DNA of 64,000 nt, from the NCBI RefSeq assembly GCF_002953135.1, contig NZ_CP026372.1:1674001-1738000 (forward strand). Reading direction: 5' to 3'. A program made the translations under genes and the position numbers. The notes beneath the pieces were generated by a model. It made no database searches. It was not told the origin of the DNA and was given only the letters and a program-made list of their open reading frames with translations. Of the stretch, positions 17,049-26,232 are shown one piece after another; position 1 is the stretch's first letter, and the number at the start of each line of letters is the position of its first letter. This DNA comes from Sphingobium sp. SCG-1. GTDB lineage: Bacteria > Pseudomonadota > Alphaproteobacteria > Sphingomonadales > Sphingomonadaceae.

Positions 17049-18475
17049 AGAGTTTGATGTCCTCAATGGCGCTGCTTGCTCTATCGGCCTGCGCAGTCGG
17101 GCCGAACTATCGTGCGCCCGCACCATTGCCGCCTGCGCAGGCGAATTTGGGCGAGGCCGTGGGTAGCCCCGCAATCGCGACCGAGGCGGTGCCGCAGAAA
17201 TGGTGGCGGCTCTTTAATGACGCGCGGCTGGATGCGCTGGTCGAGCAAGCCCTTGCGTACAACACCGACGTGCGCGTGGCGTCTGCCAATCTGCGGCAGG
17301 CACGTGCGCTCCTGAGCCAGGCGCGGGCTGGCCGATTGCCTACTGGAACGGCAAGCGCCCAGGCAACGGAGCAGCGGCTCGCCCCGCTCAACGGCATTCC
17401 GCAGGCGATCGAGGGCGAATATTATCAACTGGGCTACGACGCATCGTATGAAATCGATCTGTTCGGGCGCGTGTCCCGATCTATAGAGGCAGGACGCGCG
17501 GATACGGCGGCGGCGCAGGCGGGGCTGGACGCAGCCCGTGTTTCCATCGCCGCCGAGACAGCGCGCACCTACGCGCAGGCCTGCGGCTTTGGCGCGCAGG
17601 CGGCGACGGCCCGGGAGACCGCCGCGTTGCAACGGCGCACGCTGGAACTGACGCAGCGGTTGTTATCTGGTGGACGCAACACGCAACGTGACGTTGACCA
17701 GGCCGTGCTGCTGGTCGAGCAGGCCAATGCACAGCTTGCCACGGCGGAGGCGGAGCAGCGGGCGGCTGTCTATGCCCTTGCCGTTCTAACTGGTCAGCCG
17801 CCGTCGAATGCGGACAAAGCCTTGTTCGAATGCACGACGTTGCCCACCGTTGCGCAAGCCATTCCGGTCGGCGATGGGCAGGCGCTTCTCGCGCGCCGTC
17901 CCGACGTTCGGCAAGCGGAGCGGCAGCTTGCGGCGGACACAGCGCGGATCGGCGTCGCCACGGCGGCGCTGTATCCATCGATCAGCATCTTGGGATCTGC
18001 CACATCCAGCGCTCTCAGCCCCAAGGATCTTGGAACAAACCGTTCCTTTGGTTTCTCCGTAGGGCCGTTGATAAGCTGGAATTTCCCCTTCTTTGGCGCG
18101 GCGCGCGCGCGTGTACGGCAGAACGAGGCAGTCGCGGAAGGATCGCTGGCGAGCTTCGACAAGGCTGTGTTGACGGCCTTACAGGAGACGGAGCAGGCCC
18201 TTGCGCGATTGAAGGGCGCGCTTGATCGCGAAGCGGCGCTGACGCGTGGCCTTGCAGCTAGCAACAGCGCGGCGGACATTGCCGAGCGACGCTTTGCAGC
18301 AGGAGCGGACAGCTTTCTGCAATTGCTAGATGCGCAGCGTGACCGCGCGACCGCGCGGGCGCAGCTGGCCTCAGCGCAAAGTGACCGTGCAAGCGCACAA
18401 GTCGCATTGTTCAAGGCACTGGGCGGCGGCTGGGAAGACGCGCCCGAACCCGTCAGGGTAACACAAAACCAGTAA
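17045..18475 (+). CDS. Outer-membrane efflux factor, NodT/OprM family lipoprotein
   Basis: A 476-residue TolC-like channel that completes the RND pump. It begins with a lipoprotein signal (SSMALLALSAC), then the family signature VGPNYRAP. WWRLFNDARLDALVEQALAYNTD follows, and the repeat portion has LARRPDVRQAERQLAADTARIGVA. The frame is open further upstream inside the permease gene; ATG 17045 overlaps the permease TGA (ATGA) and gives the correct signal peptide. Confidence 0.95.
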   Translation: MKSLMSSMALLALSACAVGPNYRAPAPLPPAQANLGEAVGSPAIATEAVPQKWWRLFNDARLDALVEQALAYNTDVRVASANLRQARALLSQARAGRLPTGTASAQATEQRLAPLNGIPQAIEGEYYQLGYDASYEIDLFGRVSRSIEAGRADTAAAQAGLDAARVSIAAETARTYAQACGFGAQAATARETAALQRRTLELTQRLLSGGRNTQRDVDQAVLLVEQANAQLATAEAEQRAAVYALAVLTGQPPSNADKALFECTTLPTVAQAIPVGDGQALLARRPDVRQAERQLAADTARIGVATAALYPSISILGSATSSALSPKDLGTNRSFGFSVGPLISWNFPFFGAARARVRQNEAVAEGSLASFDKAVLTALQETEQALARLKGALDREAALTRGLAASNSAADIAERRFAAGADSFLQLLDAQRDRATARAQLASAQSDRASAQVALFKALGGGWEDAPEPVRVTQNQ

Positions 18476-18495
18476 GCCGTGTGGGACCGAGGACT

Positions 18496-18599
18496 TAGAG
18501 CGTAATCCGATCATACAGGATCAGATTACGCTCTGATCGTCTTTGTTTTCCGTATTTCCCGAGCCAGCAGATGATGCCATCTGCTTCGAAAATACTCTA
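18496..18599. repeat. Paired hairpins with TAGAG/CTCTA ends between oprM-type gene and galE
   Basis: Two stem-loops fill the convergent gap. AGAGCGTAATC (18497-18507) pairs with 18524-18534 perfectly, and AGCAGATG (18566-18573) pairs with CATCTGCT (18578-18585) around four bases. The outer ends are TAGAG and CTCTA, so the block looks like one short element with terminal inverted repeats. Its right end includes the galE stop codon. A T-rich stretch after the first hairpin (TCTTTGTTTTC) suggests it also works as a terminator for the efflux operon. Confidence 0.55.
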
Positions 18600-19601
18600 G
18601 TTCCCCTGCATCTCCGTCAACTTGCGTTCCCATGCGAGTGCATGTGTCACGATCTGGTCGAGATCGGCATAGGCAGGCTTCCACGGGAAACGCGCTAAAA
18701 TAGCGCGATTGTCGGAGATCAAAGCCGCCGGATCGCCAGGGCGGCGATCTTCGAACCGGCGGTCGATTTTTATGTTCGTCACGCGGTCCACCGCGTCCAG
18801 CACTTCCAGGACCGAGAACCCCCGGCCATAACCGCAATTGAGGCGATGGCTGGCCTTGGGATCATCGAGCAAAGCCTGCAAAGCCAGCACATGCGCTGCC
18901 GCCAGATCCGATACATGAATATAATCGCGAACTCCCGTGCCATCGGGCGTGTCGAAGTCCGTGCCGAACACGCCGACATGATCGCGCTTCCCTAAAGCCG
19001 CTTCGACCGCCACCTTGATGAGGTGCGTTGCACCAGCGGTCGATTGTCCCGTCCGCGCGCGCGGGTCCGCGCCTGCCACGTTGAAGTAACGCAACGCGCA
19101 ATAGTTCATCGGATGCGCCGCCGCGATGTCAGCCAGCATCGCTTCGGTCATCAGCTTCGACATGCCATAGGGATTGATCGGCCGCTGCGGAGCGTCCTCC
19201 CGAACCGGGCTTTCTTCGGGCGTGCCGTAGGTCGCGGCAGTGGAAGAAAAGATGAAATGCGGCACTGAACAACGCACGGCGCTTTCGATCAGCGCACGGC
19301 TTTTCACCGTATTGTTGTGATAATATTTCAGCGGGTTGGAGACGGATTCTGGCACGACCACCGAACCGGCAAAGTGCATAATCGCGCCGACATTCTGGTC
19401 ACGCAGCAATGCTTCGACCAGCGGCTGATCCTCGATATCGCCCTGTGTGAAATGCACGTCCTGGGGAACGGCCCAGCGAAATCCGGTCACCAGGTTGTCG
19501 ATAACCGCTACCGGCCAACCAGCGTCGCGAAGCGCGAGGACAGCATGGCTACCGATGTAGCCGGCCCCGCCTGTCACCAAAACCGTGGGCTTATCCGTCA
19601 T
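18597..19601 (-). CDS. galE: UDP-glucose 4-epimerase
   Basis: A 334-residue short-chain dehydrogenase-type epimerase that interconverts UDP-glucose and UDP-galactose for surface polysaccharides. The NAD motif is TGGAGYIG at 10-17. Further signatures are NNTVKSRALIESAV, SSTAATYG, and the catalytic YGMSK. NCGYGRGFSVLEVLDAV and RRPGDPAALI near the end separate GalE from generic epimerases. It stands alone between convergent efflux genes and the fadBA operon. Confidence 0.95.
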   Translation of the reverse strand: MTDKPTVLVTGGAGYIGSHAVLALRDAGWPVAVIDNLVTGFRWAVPQDVHFTQGDIEDQPLVEALLRDQNVGAIMHFAGSVVVPESVSNPLKYYHNNTVKSRALIESAVRCSVPHFIFSSTAATYGTPEESPVREDAPQRPINPYGMSKLMTEAMLADIAAAHPMNYCALRYFNVAGADPRARTGQSTAGATHLIKVAVEAALGKRDHVGVFGTDFDTPDGTGVRDYIHVSDLAAAHVLALQALLDDPKASHRLNCGYGRGFSVLEVLDAVDRVTNIKIDRRFEDRRPGDPAALISDNRAILARFPWKPAYADLDQIVTHALAWERKLTEMQGN

Positions 19602-19680
19602 CTACACGCTCCTTGCCATGCCGCCGCCTAGGCAAGCGGACATGGCATGGCAAGTCTCATGCAATAGTTACCTACGTTAG

Positions 19681-21855
19681 TTATGCCGCTTTTTGAGCAG
19701 CCGCTGGATAGAAGGTCGCGCCGCTTGCAGCCATGTCGCGTAGCTGAGCGGTCGGTGCAAAACGCTGCCCATGAGCGGCCGTCAGGGCGTCCAGCGTTTC
19801 TACAACCTTCCTGATGCCGACCGTATCCATGTGGCTGAACGGGCCGCCGGTCCAGGGCGAAAAGCCCCAACCGAAGATCGCGCCAATATCGCCATCTTCC
19901 GGCGTCTCCAGCACGCCTTCCTCGAAGCAACGCGCGCATTCGATCAGCTGCCGGTAGAGCAGACGGGTGCGGACATCTTCGGATGCGGGCTGCACCGATG
20001 CCAGCGGGAATGTCTCGGACAGGCCCGGCCACAATGCCTTCTTGCCGCCTTCAGGATAGTCGTAATAGCCTTTACCGTTTTTGCGGCCCAAGCGATCCAT
20101 CTCGACCATTTTCGTCATCACGTCGTCGGCGGCGCTGTGAACATAGGCGTCGCCTAGTTCCTTCTTCGCGGCAGACATGACCTTGTAGCCCAGTTCAATC
20201 GACACTTCGTCCGACACGGCAAGGGGGCCGACCGGCATACCCAGTTGCTTGCCGACATTCTCGATCAGCGGGGCGCCGACGCCCTCGGCCAGCAATTCCG
20301 CGCCTTCCTGCACATAGGTGCCAAAGCAGCGCGAGGTGTAGAAGCCCCGCGAGTCATTGACGACAATTGGCGTCTTCTTGATTTGCGCAACAAAATCCAG
20401 CGCCTTGGCAATGGCGTCCGGTCCAGTCTTCTCACCAACAATGATCTCGACCAGTGGCATCTTTTCGACCGGCGAGAAGAAGTGCACGCCGATGAAGTTT
20501 TCCGGCTTGCTCCACGCCTTTGCTAGAGCGCTGATCGGCAGCGTCGACGTGTTCGACCCGAAGATCGTATCCGCGCCAAGCACCGCTTCGACCTTTTTCG
20601 TGACCTCGGCCTTGATTGCCGTGTCCTCGAACACCGCCTCGATCACAAAGTCACAGCCGTCAAGCTGCGCGAAATCCGTGGTCGGGGTGATGCGCGCGAG
20701 TGTCGCTTCCAGCTTCTCTGGCGTCATGCCCTTGCCCAACCGCTTGGTCAGCACAGCGCGCGCATGGTCCTTGCCTTTCTCGGCATAGGCCTGATCGCGA
20801 TCGAGCAGTACCACGTCGATGCCTGCCTGCGCAGAGACGGTCGCAACGCCAGCGCCCATCATGCCCGCGCCCAGCATCGCCAGCTTCCTGGTGGGCGACT
20901 TCGCGACATCCTCGGGACGCCGCGCGCCGCGCTCGGCCGCCTGCTTGTTGACGAATAGCGTACGGACCATGTTGCGCGCCTGCGGATCGGCAATCACTTT
21001 GGCGAAATATTTGCTCTCGACGCGAATCGCGCGGTCCATCGGCAGCGTCGCACCCTCGTACACTGCCGAGAGCAGCGCGATCGGCCCGTTGAGGTTCCGT
21101 TGCGTCTGCTTCATCGTCATCGCAGTCGCACCGATGAAGGTCTGTACGAAGGCAGGATTAAAGCCGCCAGCGCCCCCGGGAAAACGGTAACCTTTCTGAT
21201 CCCATGGCTGAACACTGGCGGCCGGATTGGCCTTCAACCAGGTTTTGGCGGCCGACACCGTATTACCAGAGGCGACGAGTTCGTCCACTACCTTAAGGCC
21301 CAAAGCCTCCTGCGGGCGGAACAGCTTGCCCTGCAGCATGTACATCAGCGCGGTTTGCACGCCAGTGATGCGCGGCAAACGCTGACTGCCGCCGCCGCCG
21401 GGGAACAGGCCGACCAGAATCTCCGGCAGCCCAAGCTGCACCTTCGCGTCATCCGCGACGATGCGGCGATGGCAGGCGAGCGCCAGTTCGAAACCGCCCC
21501 CGACGCAGGTGCCCTCGATCGCACAAGCGATGGGCTTGCCGCAGGTTTCCAGGCGTCGGAACATGCCGTTCAGCACGAACACCTTGTCGAACAGAGCGGC
21601 CATGTCCGGCGCGCCACCATTGGCAGGCACCAGCATCGATTCCATGTTCTTGAGGTCCATGCCGCCCATGAAGCCGCTTGCCTTGCCCGAACAGATCACG
21701 GCACCCTTGATGGCGTCCTCTTGCCCGATGCGATCGATTGCGGAGGACAGGTCGGTTATGAAGTCAGGCCCGATGACGTTCATCGATTGGCCGGGAACGT
21801 CGATGGTGAGGGTAGCGATGCCGTCCGCATCGACGTCGAATTGAATAGTGGTCAT
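19681..21855 (-). CDS. fadB: Enoyl-CoA hydratase / 3-hydroxyacyl-CoA dehydrogenase (fatty-acid oxidation alpha subunit)
   Basis: A 724-residue bifunctional beta-oxidation enzyme. The N-terminal crotonase half has oxyanion-hole segments (SGKASGFMGGMDL, EGTCVGGGFELALACHRRI). The second half has the NAD motif MLGAGMMGAG, SNTSTLPISALA, and FIGVHFFSPVEKMPLVEII. FVNKQAAERGARRP lies between the halves. The frame is open upstream, but ATG 21855 gives MTTIQFDVDADGIATLTID, a normal start. It follows fadA by 19 bases and shares its promoter. A FadJ-type name would be equally defensible. Confidence 0.92.
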   Translation of the reverse strand: MTTIQFDVDADGIATLTIDVPGQSMNVIGPDFITDLSSAIDRIGQEDAIKGAVICSGKASGFMGGMDLKNMESMLVPANGGAPDMAALFDKVFVLNGMFRRLETCGKPIACAIEGTCVGGGFELALACHRRIVADDAKVQLGLPEILVGLFPGGGGSQRLPRITGVQTALMYMLQGKLFRPQEALGLKVVDELVASGNTVSAAKTWLKANPAASVQPWDQKGYRFPGGAGGFNPAFVQTFIGATAMTMKQTQRNLNGPIALLSAVYEGATLPMDRAIRVESKYFAKVIADPQARNMVRTLFVNKQAAERGARRPEDVAKSPTRKLAMLGAGMMGAGVATVSAQAGIDVVLLDRDQAYAEKGKDHARAVLTKRLGKGMTPEKLEATLARITPTTDFAQLDGCDFVIEAVFEDTAIKAEVTKKVEAVLGADTIFGSNTSTLPISALAKAWSKPENFIGVHFFSPVEKMPLVEIIVGEKTGPDAIAKALDFVAQIKKTPIVVNDSRGFYTSRCFGTYVQEGAELLAEGVGAPLIENVGKQLGMPVGPLAVSDEVSIELGYKVMSAAKKELGDAYVHSAADDVMTKMVEMDRLGRKNGKGYYDYPEGGKKALWPGLSETFPLASVQPASEDVRTRLLYRQLIECARCFEEGVLETPEDGDIGAIFGWGFSPWTGGPFSHMDTVGIRKVVETLDALTAAHGQRFAPTAQLRDMAASGATFYPAAAQKAA

Positions 21856-21874
21856 CTTGAATGTCCCTCCGCTC

Positions 21875-23086
21875 TTACAGGCGTTCGATGATCGTGCCGG
21901 TGCCCATGCCCGCACCGATGCACAGGTTGACCAGCGCCGTGCCCTTGCCGGAGCGCTCCAGTTCATCGAGCGCGATGCCGAGAACCATTGCGCCGGTGGC
22001 GCCCAGCGGATGCCCCATGGCAATCGCGCCGCCATTCACGTTCACATTGGCGGGATCGAGGTCGAGCGCCTGCATGTAGCGCAGCACGACGCTCGCGAAC
22101 GCTTCGTTCAACTCCCAAAGGTCGATGTCGCTCTTCGACATGCCTGCCTTCTTGAGCAGTTTCCCGGCTATAAATTCCGGGCCGGTGAGCATGATCGTTG
22201 GTTCCGAGCCGATGGAGGCCGTGGTCTTGATCCGCGCACGGGGTTTAAGGCCATATTTCTCGCCCATCGCCTTGCTGCCAATCAGGATCGCTGCCGCGCC
22301 GTCGCAAATCCCTGAGCTATTCCCCGCGTGATGGACGTGGTTGATCTTTTCCAGTTCGGGATACTTGAACAATGCCACGGCGTCGAAGCCCGGCATCTCC
22401 TCACCCAGACCCGCAAAGGCGGGCTTAAGCGATCCGAGCGACTGCATGTCGGCCTCGGGGCGCATATGCTCGTCATGGTCAAGCGCGACTTGGCCGATGA
22501 CGTCCTTCACCGGAACGATGCTTTTGCCGAACCGGCCTTCTTTCCAGGCTTGCGCGGCACGCTTCTGGCTCTCGATGGCATAGGCATCGACGTCCGTGCG
22601 GGAAAAGCCGAATTTCGTGGCGATCAGGTCCGCGCCAATTCCCTGCGGCGCGAAGTACGTGTGCCAGGCGACTGCAGGATCGAATGCCCACGCGCCGCCG
22701 TCCGAACTCATCGGCACACGGCTCATATGCTCGACACCGCCGCCGATGGCGAAGTCGGCTTCGCCCGTGGCAACCTTGGCCGCGGCCATGTTGACGGCCT
22801 CAAGGCCCGATGCGCAGAAGCGATTGACCTGCACACCCGCCGTCGTCTCGGCATAATCAGCATTCAGCACTGCTACGCGGGCGATGTCCGCGCCTTGCTC
22901 TCCAACCGGCGTGACGCAGCCCAGGATGACATCATCCACATCTGCGGTGTCGATCTGGGTCCGGTCGCGCAAGGCTTGCAATGTCTGAGTTGCCAACTGC
23001 ATCGGGGTTATTTCGTGCAACGACCCATCGGGCTTGCCGCGCCCGCGCGGGGTGCGGACGGCGTCATAAATATAGGCTTCCATCAT
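21875..23086 (-). CDS. fadA: Acetyl-CoA C-acyltransferase (thiolase)
   Basis: A 403-residue thiolase that cleaves 3-ketoacyl-CoA in beta-oxidation. The nucleophile cysteine is in VNRFCASGLEAVNMAAAKV. The His of NEAFA and the C-terminal GGAIAMGHPLGATGA and CIGAGMGTGTIIE motifs are present. The frame is open upstream; the MMEAYIYDAVRTPRG start at 23086 is typical of sphingomonad acetyl-CoA acetyltransferases. It is the first gene of the fadA-fadB operon, preceded by a palindromic operator candidate. Confidence 0.94.
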   Translation of the reverse strand: MMEAYIYDAVRTPRGRGKPDGSLHEITPMQLATQTLQALRDRTQIDTADVDDVILGCVTPVGEQGADIARVAVLNADYAETTAGVQVNRFCASGLEAVNMAAAKVATGEADFAIGGGVEHMSRVPMSSDGGAWAFDPAVAWHTYFAPQGIGADLIATKFGFSRTDVDAYAIESQKRAAQAWKEGRFGKSIVPVKDVIGQVALDHDEHMRPEADMQSLGSLKPAFAGLGEEMPGFDAVALFKYPELEKINHVHHAGNSSGICDGAAAILIGSKAMGEKYGLKPRARIKTTASIGSEPTIMLTGPEFIAGKLLKKAGMSKSDIDLWELNEAFASVVLRYMQALDLDPANVNVNGGAIAMGHPLGATGAMVLGIALDELERSGKGTALVNLCIGAGMGTGTIIERL

Positions 23087-23166
23087 GCGTCCTCTTCTAT
23101 GGACTCGCCCGCGAAGGGGCGCCTTGATGCTGTAATGTGACCTTATGGGCATGAAGTGCAAGAGGA

Positions 23167-23184
23167 CTTTACGTTCGCGTAAAG
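23167..23184. promoter_or_regulatory. Palindromic operator candidate upstream of fadA
   Basis: CTTTACGTTCGCGTAAAG is a perfect 7-base dyad with a four-base centre, 81 bases before the fadA start. The TTTACG...CGTAAA core recalls operators of MerR-family LiuR-type and other acyl-CoA degradation regulators in proteobacteria, as far as I remember. No regulator gene is adjacent. The same sequence could form a small hairpin in RNA. Confidence 0.5.
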
Positions 23185-23352
23185 GGAAGGTTAGTCCCAC
23201 TGATAACAGATAGCCGCGTGCCGTAGGGTCAATGCCACTCCACAGTCCTATAAATTTTTTCGGATCAATCCCGCAACGAACCGTTTCCATCTGTCCATTC
23301 GCGTCATCAACGCACATAAGTTAGGTATTGCCGCCGCGCCGGAGATCTCGTC

Positions 23353-24597
23353 ATGCAGAAATACAGCCGTACCGCTATCATTCTGCATTGGGTGATAGCA
23401 CTCGCGTTGGCTTTTCAGGTCTCCCTCGGCTGGTCACTTGATGCTTTAGGTTCGCGCGGCTTTGCGCTGTTTCAGCTTCACAAGTCGATCGGCATTTCTA
23501 TCCTCGTGCTTACGTTGGCGCGCGTGTTCGTTCGCCTCACAAAGCCCCGTCCCGCGCCTGCCGGAGGAGGATGGGGTGGTGCGTTGGCCAAGATCGTGCA
23601 CGTCGGGTTGTACGGCTTCATGATCCTTGCGCCGCTTACGGGTTGGGCGCTTGTTTCGACGGCAAAGGTGAAAATCCCGACCTTGATCTTCGGCACGATC
23701 CCGCTGCCGCATCTGCCCTTGCCGATCGCGGCCAACGATGTGGCGGACAGGGGGCATGGGCTGCTCGCGCTGATCGGCATGGCGTTGCTCGCGCTGCATG
23801 TAGCAGGGGCGCTCAGGCATCATCTGCTACTGCGAGATGGGCTGATCTGGCGCATGGTGCCGGGGCGATCCGTTGCTGTCATGCTGGCGCTGATCGCGCT
23901 GGTGCCCTTGGGCTTTGCTGCCGGAAAGCTCGTGGCGCGCGCCGGCCCCGCGTCCGCTGCTAACCCTGCTCCAAAAGAAAATGCGCAAGAAGCTCCGGTG
24001 AAGGCCGCAGCCGACAATGCCCTCGTGGTAACCGCGGCCTCGTCCGATGCAGATAATGCAAGCGTGGTGGAGAACGCGATCGCCACTGTTCCCGCTGCCG
24101 CTCCGCCGACATGGACCGTTCAGCCGGGCGGCAAGCTTGGGTTCACCGTAGGCAATAGCGGCTACAGCATCAACGGCGGTTTCTCTCGCTGGACGGCGGA
24201 CATCATGATGGACCCTGACCGTCCGGAAACGGCCGACATCCGCGTTGAAGTCGATCTTGCCAGCGCCAGCGTCGGCGATCCGACACAGGATGCGATGCTG
24301 CCCGGCGATGAATTCTTCGGCGTCGCCGCACATCCGCGCGCCGTATTTACTGCGAAGGGCGCAACCGCCACGAGAGCGAACAGCTACACAGCGAAGGGCA
24401 AGCTGACCCTGAAGGGCGTAACCGCGCCGCAAAGCATCAAGTTCACCCTCAAGGGCACGGGCCTCAAGCGGCAAGTTTCGGGGAATGCGTCCATTGCACG
24501 CAAGACCTTCGACGTCGGCAATGGCGATAGCAGCGGCGGACTCGACTCCAGCGTCGCCCTCGATTTCAGCTTCGCCGCGACGGGCAAGCAGCCCTAA
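23353..24597 (+). CDS. Cytochrome b561-YceI fusion protein
   Basis: A 414-residue two-domain membrane protein. Residues 1-195 form a cytochrome b561-like unit with hydrophobic helices and candidate haem histidines H12, H43, H83, H135 and H149. A low-complexity Ala-rich linker (about 197-250) leads to a YceI-type lipocalin domain (about 253-412) starting WTVQPGGKLGFTV. YceI domains bind isoprenoids or quinone-like molecules, so the fusion may link quinol electron transfer to a periplasmic binding domain (inference). Start ATG 23353 is divergent from fadA. Its end overlaps the next, convergent gene by four bases. Confidence 0.9.
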   Translation: MQKYSRTAIILHWVIALALAFQVSLGWSLDALGSRGFALFQLHKSIGISILVLTLARVFVRLTKPRPAPAGGGWGGALAKIVHVGLYGFMILAPLTGWALVSTAKVKIPTLIFGTIPLPHLPLPIAANDVADRGHGLLALIGMALLALHVAGALRHHLLLRDGLIWRMVPGRSVAVMLALIALVPLGFAAGKLVARAGPASAANPAPKENAQEAPVKAAADNALVVTAASSDADNASVVENAIATVPAAAPPTWTVQPGGKLGFTVGNSGYSINGGFSRWTADIMMDPDRPETADIRVEVDLASASVGDPTQDAMLPGDEFFGVAAHPRAVFTAKGATATRANSYTAKGKLTLKGVTAPQSIKFTLKGTGLKRQVSGNASIARKTFDVGNGDSSGGLDSSVALDFSFAATGKQP

Positions 24598-25169
24598 CGC
24601 CGCAAGTCATCGGGCGTATCGACGTCATGCAGCAACGCGCTGCTGGTTTCGAGCAGCAGGCTCTGGCTGATAAGCGCCCGCGCGCCCTGATCGCCCTTTA
24701 CTGCTTGCAGTTCCTCGAAATGCCGCCTTCCGAAAAACGCGGGCGGGGAGGGGGTGAACCCGTCCGTGCTACCCACAACCGAGCGGATATCCTCGGCCGC
24801 AAGACACAGGCGCATATAATGGCTCTGCGGCACGTTGGGCATGTCGGCAAGGCACATCAGCAGGCCGTTGCACCGCAGTTCGGAGACATAGGCCGCCGCT
24901 CGCACGATGCTGCCCGACAGTCCTTCCTCCGGATTGTCGTTGACGATCAGTGTGTAGCCCCGCCGCTCCAGCTTGCGGTGGATGATGGGCGCGAGTTCCC
25001 GCCTGCGCACGACCGCGATGTGATATTTGAACGGCAGCGATGCTACGGCCTCCAGCGCATGCACGATCAGCGGCTTGCCGCCATGATCGGCCATCAGCTT
25101 GTCTTCTTCGCCAAACCGCGTGCTGTTTCCGGCCGCCAGCAATACGGCGGCTACCTGTTCGGGGCGCAT
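24594..25169 (-). CDS. MobA/MocA-like nucleotidyltransferase
   Basis: A 191-residue NTP transferase domain protein. The N-terminal loop AAVLLAAGNSTRFGEEDKLM matches the LAAGxSxRxGxxK nucleotide-binding motif, and LMCLADMPNV holds the metal-binding aspartate. The fold is that of molybdenum cofactor nucleotidyltransferases (MocA/MobA-like). It follows xdhC by four bases, which points to maturation of a molybdenum hydroxylase cofactor. No xanthine-dehydrogenase-type enzyme gene lies in the window. Confidence 0.85.
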   Translation of the reverse strand: MRPEQVAAVLLAAGNSTRFGEEDKLMADHGGKPLIVHALEAVASLPFKYHIAVVRRRELAPIIHRKLERRGYTLIVNDNPEEGLSGSIVRAAAYVSELRCNGLLMCLADMPNVPQSHYMRLCLAAEDIRSVVGSTDGFTPSPPAFFGRRHFEELQAVKGDQGARALISQSLLLETSSALLHDVDTPDDLRR

Positions 25170-25173
25170 GGAG

Positions 25174-26112
25174 TCAGGCGGCTTCCATCATGCGGGCTTC
25201 GACCCGGTTGAATGTCTGGATCATGCCCGCCGCGATGGAGAGCGCGATCTCATTCGGGCCAAGCGCGCCTATGTCGATGCCTGCAGGACCATCGATCCGG
25301 TCCAGGTCGGTAGCGGAAAAGCCCTCCGCCGCGAGGCGCTCGCGCCGCGCCGCGTGGCTCTTGCGCGATCCCAGCGCCGCGATGTAGCCGGTCGATGCTC
25401 GTAGTGCGGCACTTAGTGCGGGGTCATCGATCTTCGGATCGTGGCTCAGCGTCACCACCGCCGTTGCAGGATCGGGGCGGAGTGCCGCGACGGCCTCGTC
25501 GGGCCAGCGGTCGTCCAGCACAGCTTCGGGAAAGCGTTCGCGCGTCAGGAAACGCCCGCGCGGGTCCACGATCGTCACGTCTATACCAAGCTCACGGGCG
25601 AGGCCGCTGAGACCTTGCGCGATCTGCACCGCGCCGATGATGATGAGCCGCCGCGGCGGGCGGTAGCGATTGACGAACCACCCCGACATTTCGCCCGCCA
25701 CGCTCCTGCCGCTCTGCGTATCGGTGGAGATCGCCAGCGTCTCGCCGCGTTCGCGCGCTGCTGCAACCTCGTCGAACAAGGTGGGATCGAAGCCGTCCTT
25801 CGCCACCGGCTGCACCAGAACTGCGATCTCGCCCCCACAAGGGAGGCCCGCTTCCCACGCGTCGCCGTCACTGACGCCAAAATTATGTAGTTCCGACCTT
25901 CCGGACGCGATCACGCTTTCCGCGCTCGCCAGAATCGCGTTCTCCACGCATCCCCCCGAAACCGATCCTTCAAAGCGCCCATCCTCATGCACCAACATAT
26001 GCGATCCACGCGGGCGGGGGGCCGAACCCCAGGTCTGGACAACGGTTGCTATGGCCATTCGCGCGGGCATCCATGCCTGCGCTTTGGTTATTATACTGCT
26101 GATATCGTCCAT
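25174..26112 (-). CDS. XdhC/CoxF family molybdenum hydroxylase accessory protein
   Basis: A 312-residue protein with the two XdhC halves. The N-terminal part has TWGSAPRPRGSHM, GSVSGGCVE and GLPCGGEI with its conserved cysteine. The C-terminal Rossmann-like part has LIIIGAVQIAQGLSGLARELG and ends with GLDRIDGPAGIDIGALGPNEIALSI-like wording seen as DRIDGPAGIDIG and PNEIALSI. XdhC inserts sulfurated molybdenum cofactor into xanthine-dehydrogenase-type enzymes. It is the first gene of a two-gene operon with the MobA-like protein. Confidence 0.92.
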   Translation of the reverse strand: MDDISSIITKAQAWMPARMAIATVVQTWGSAPRPRGSHMLVHEDGRFEGSVSGGCVENAILASAESVIASGRSELHNFGVSDGDAWEAGLPCGGEIAVLVQPVAKDGFDPTLFDEVAAARERGETLAISTDTQSGRSVAGEMSGWFVNRYRPPRRLIIIGAVQIAQGLSGLARELGIDVTIVDPRGRFLTRERFPEAVLDDRWPDEAVAALRPDPATAVVTLSHDPKIDDPALSAALRASTGYIAALGSRKSHAARRERLAAEGFSATDLDRIDGPAGIDIGALGPNEIALSIAAGMIQTFNRVEARMMEAA

Positions 26113-26232
26113 GGCGGGGACACTGCCATTGCTTTTTTACCCTGTCCAGCCATCCCCCACGCTTAGGTGTTGCACTGGCAATCGGCGGCGGGCATCGCCA
26201 TATTCGTTTCGCAATCAATCGAGGGAAGAGGC

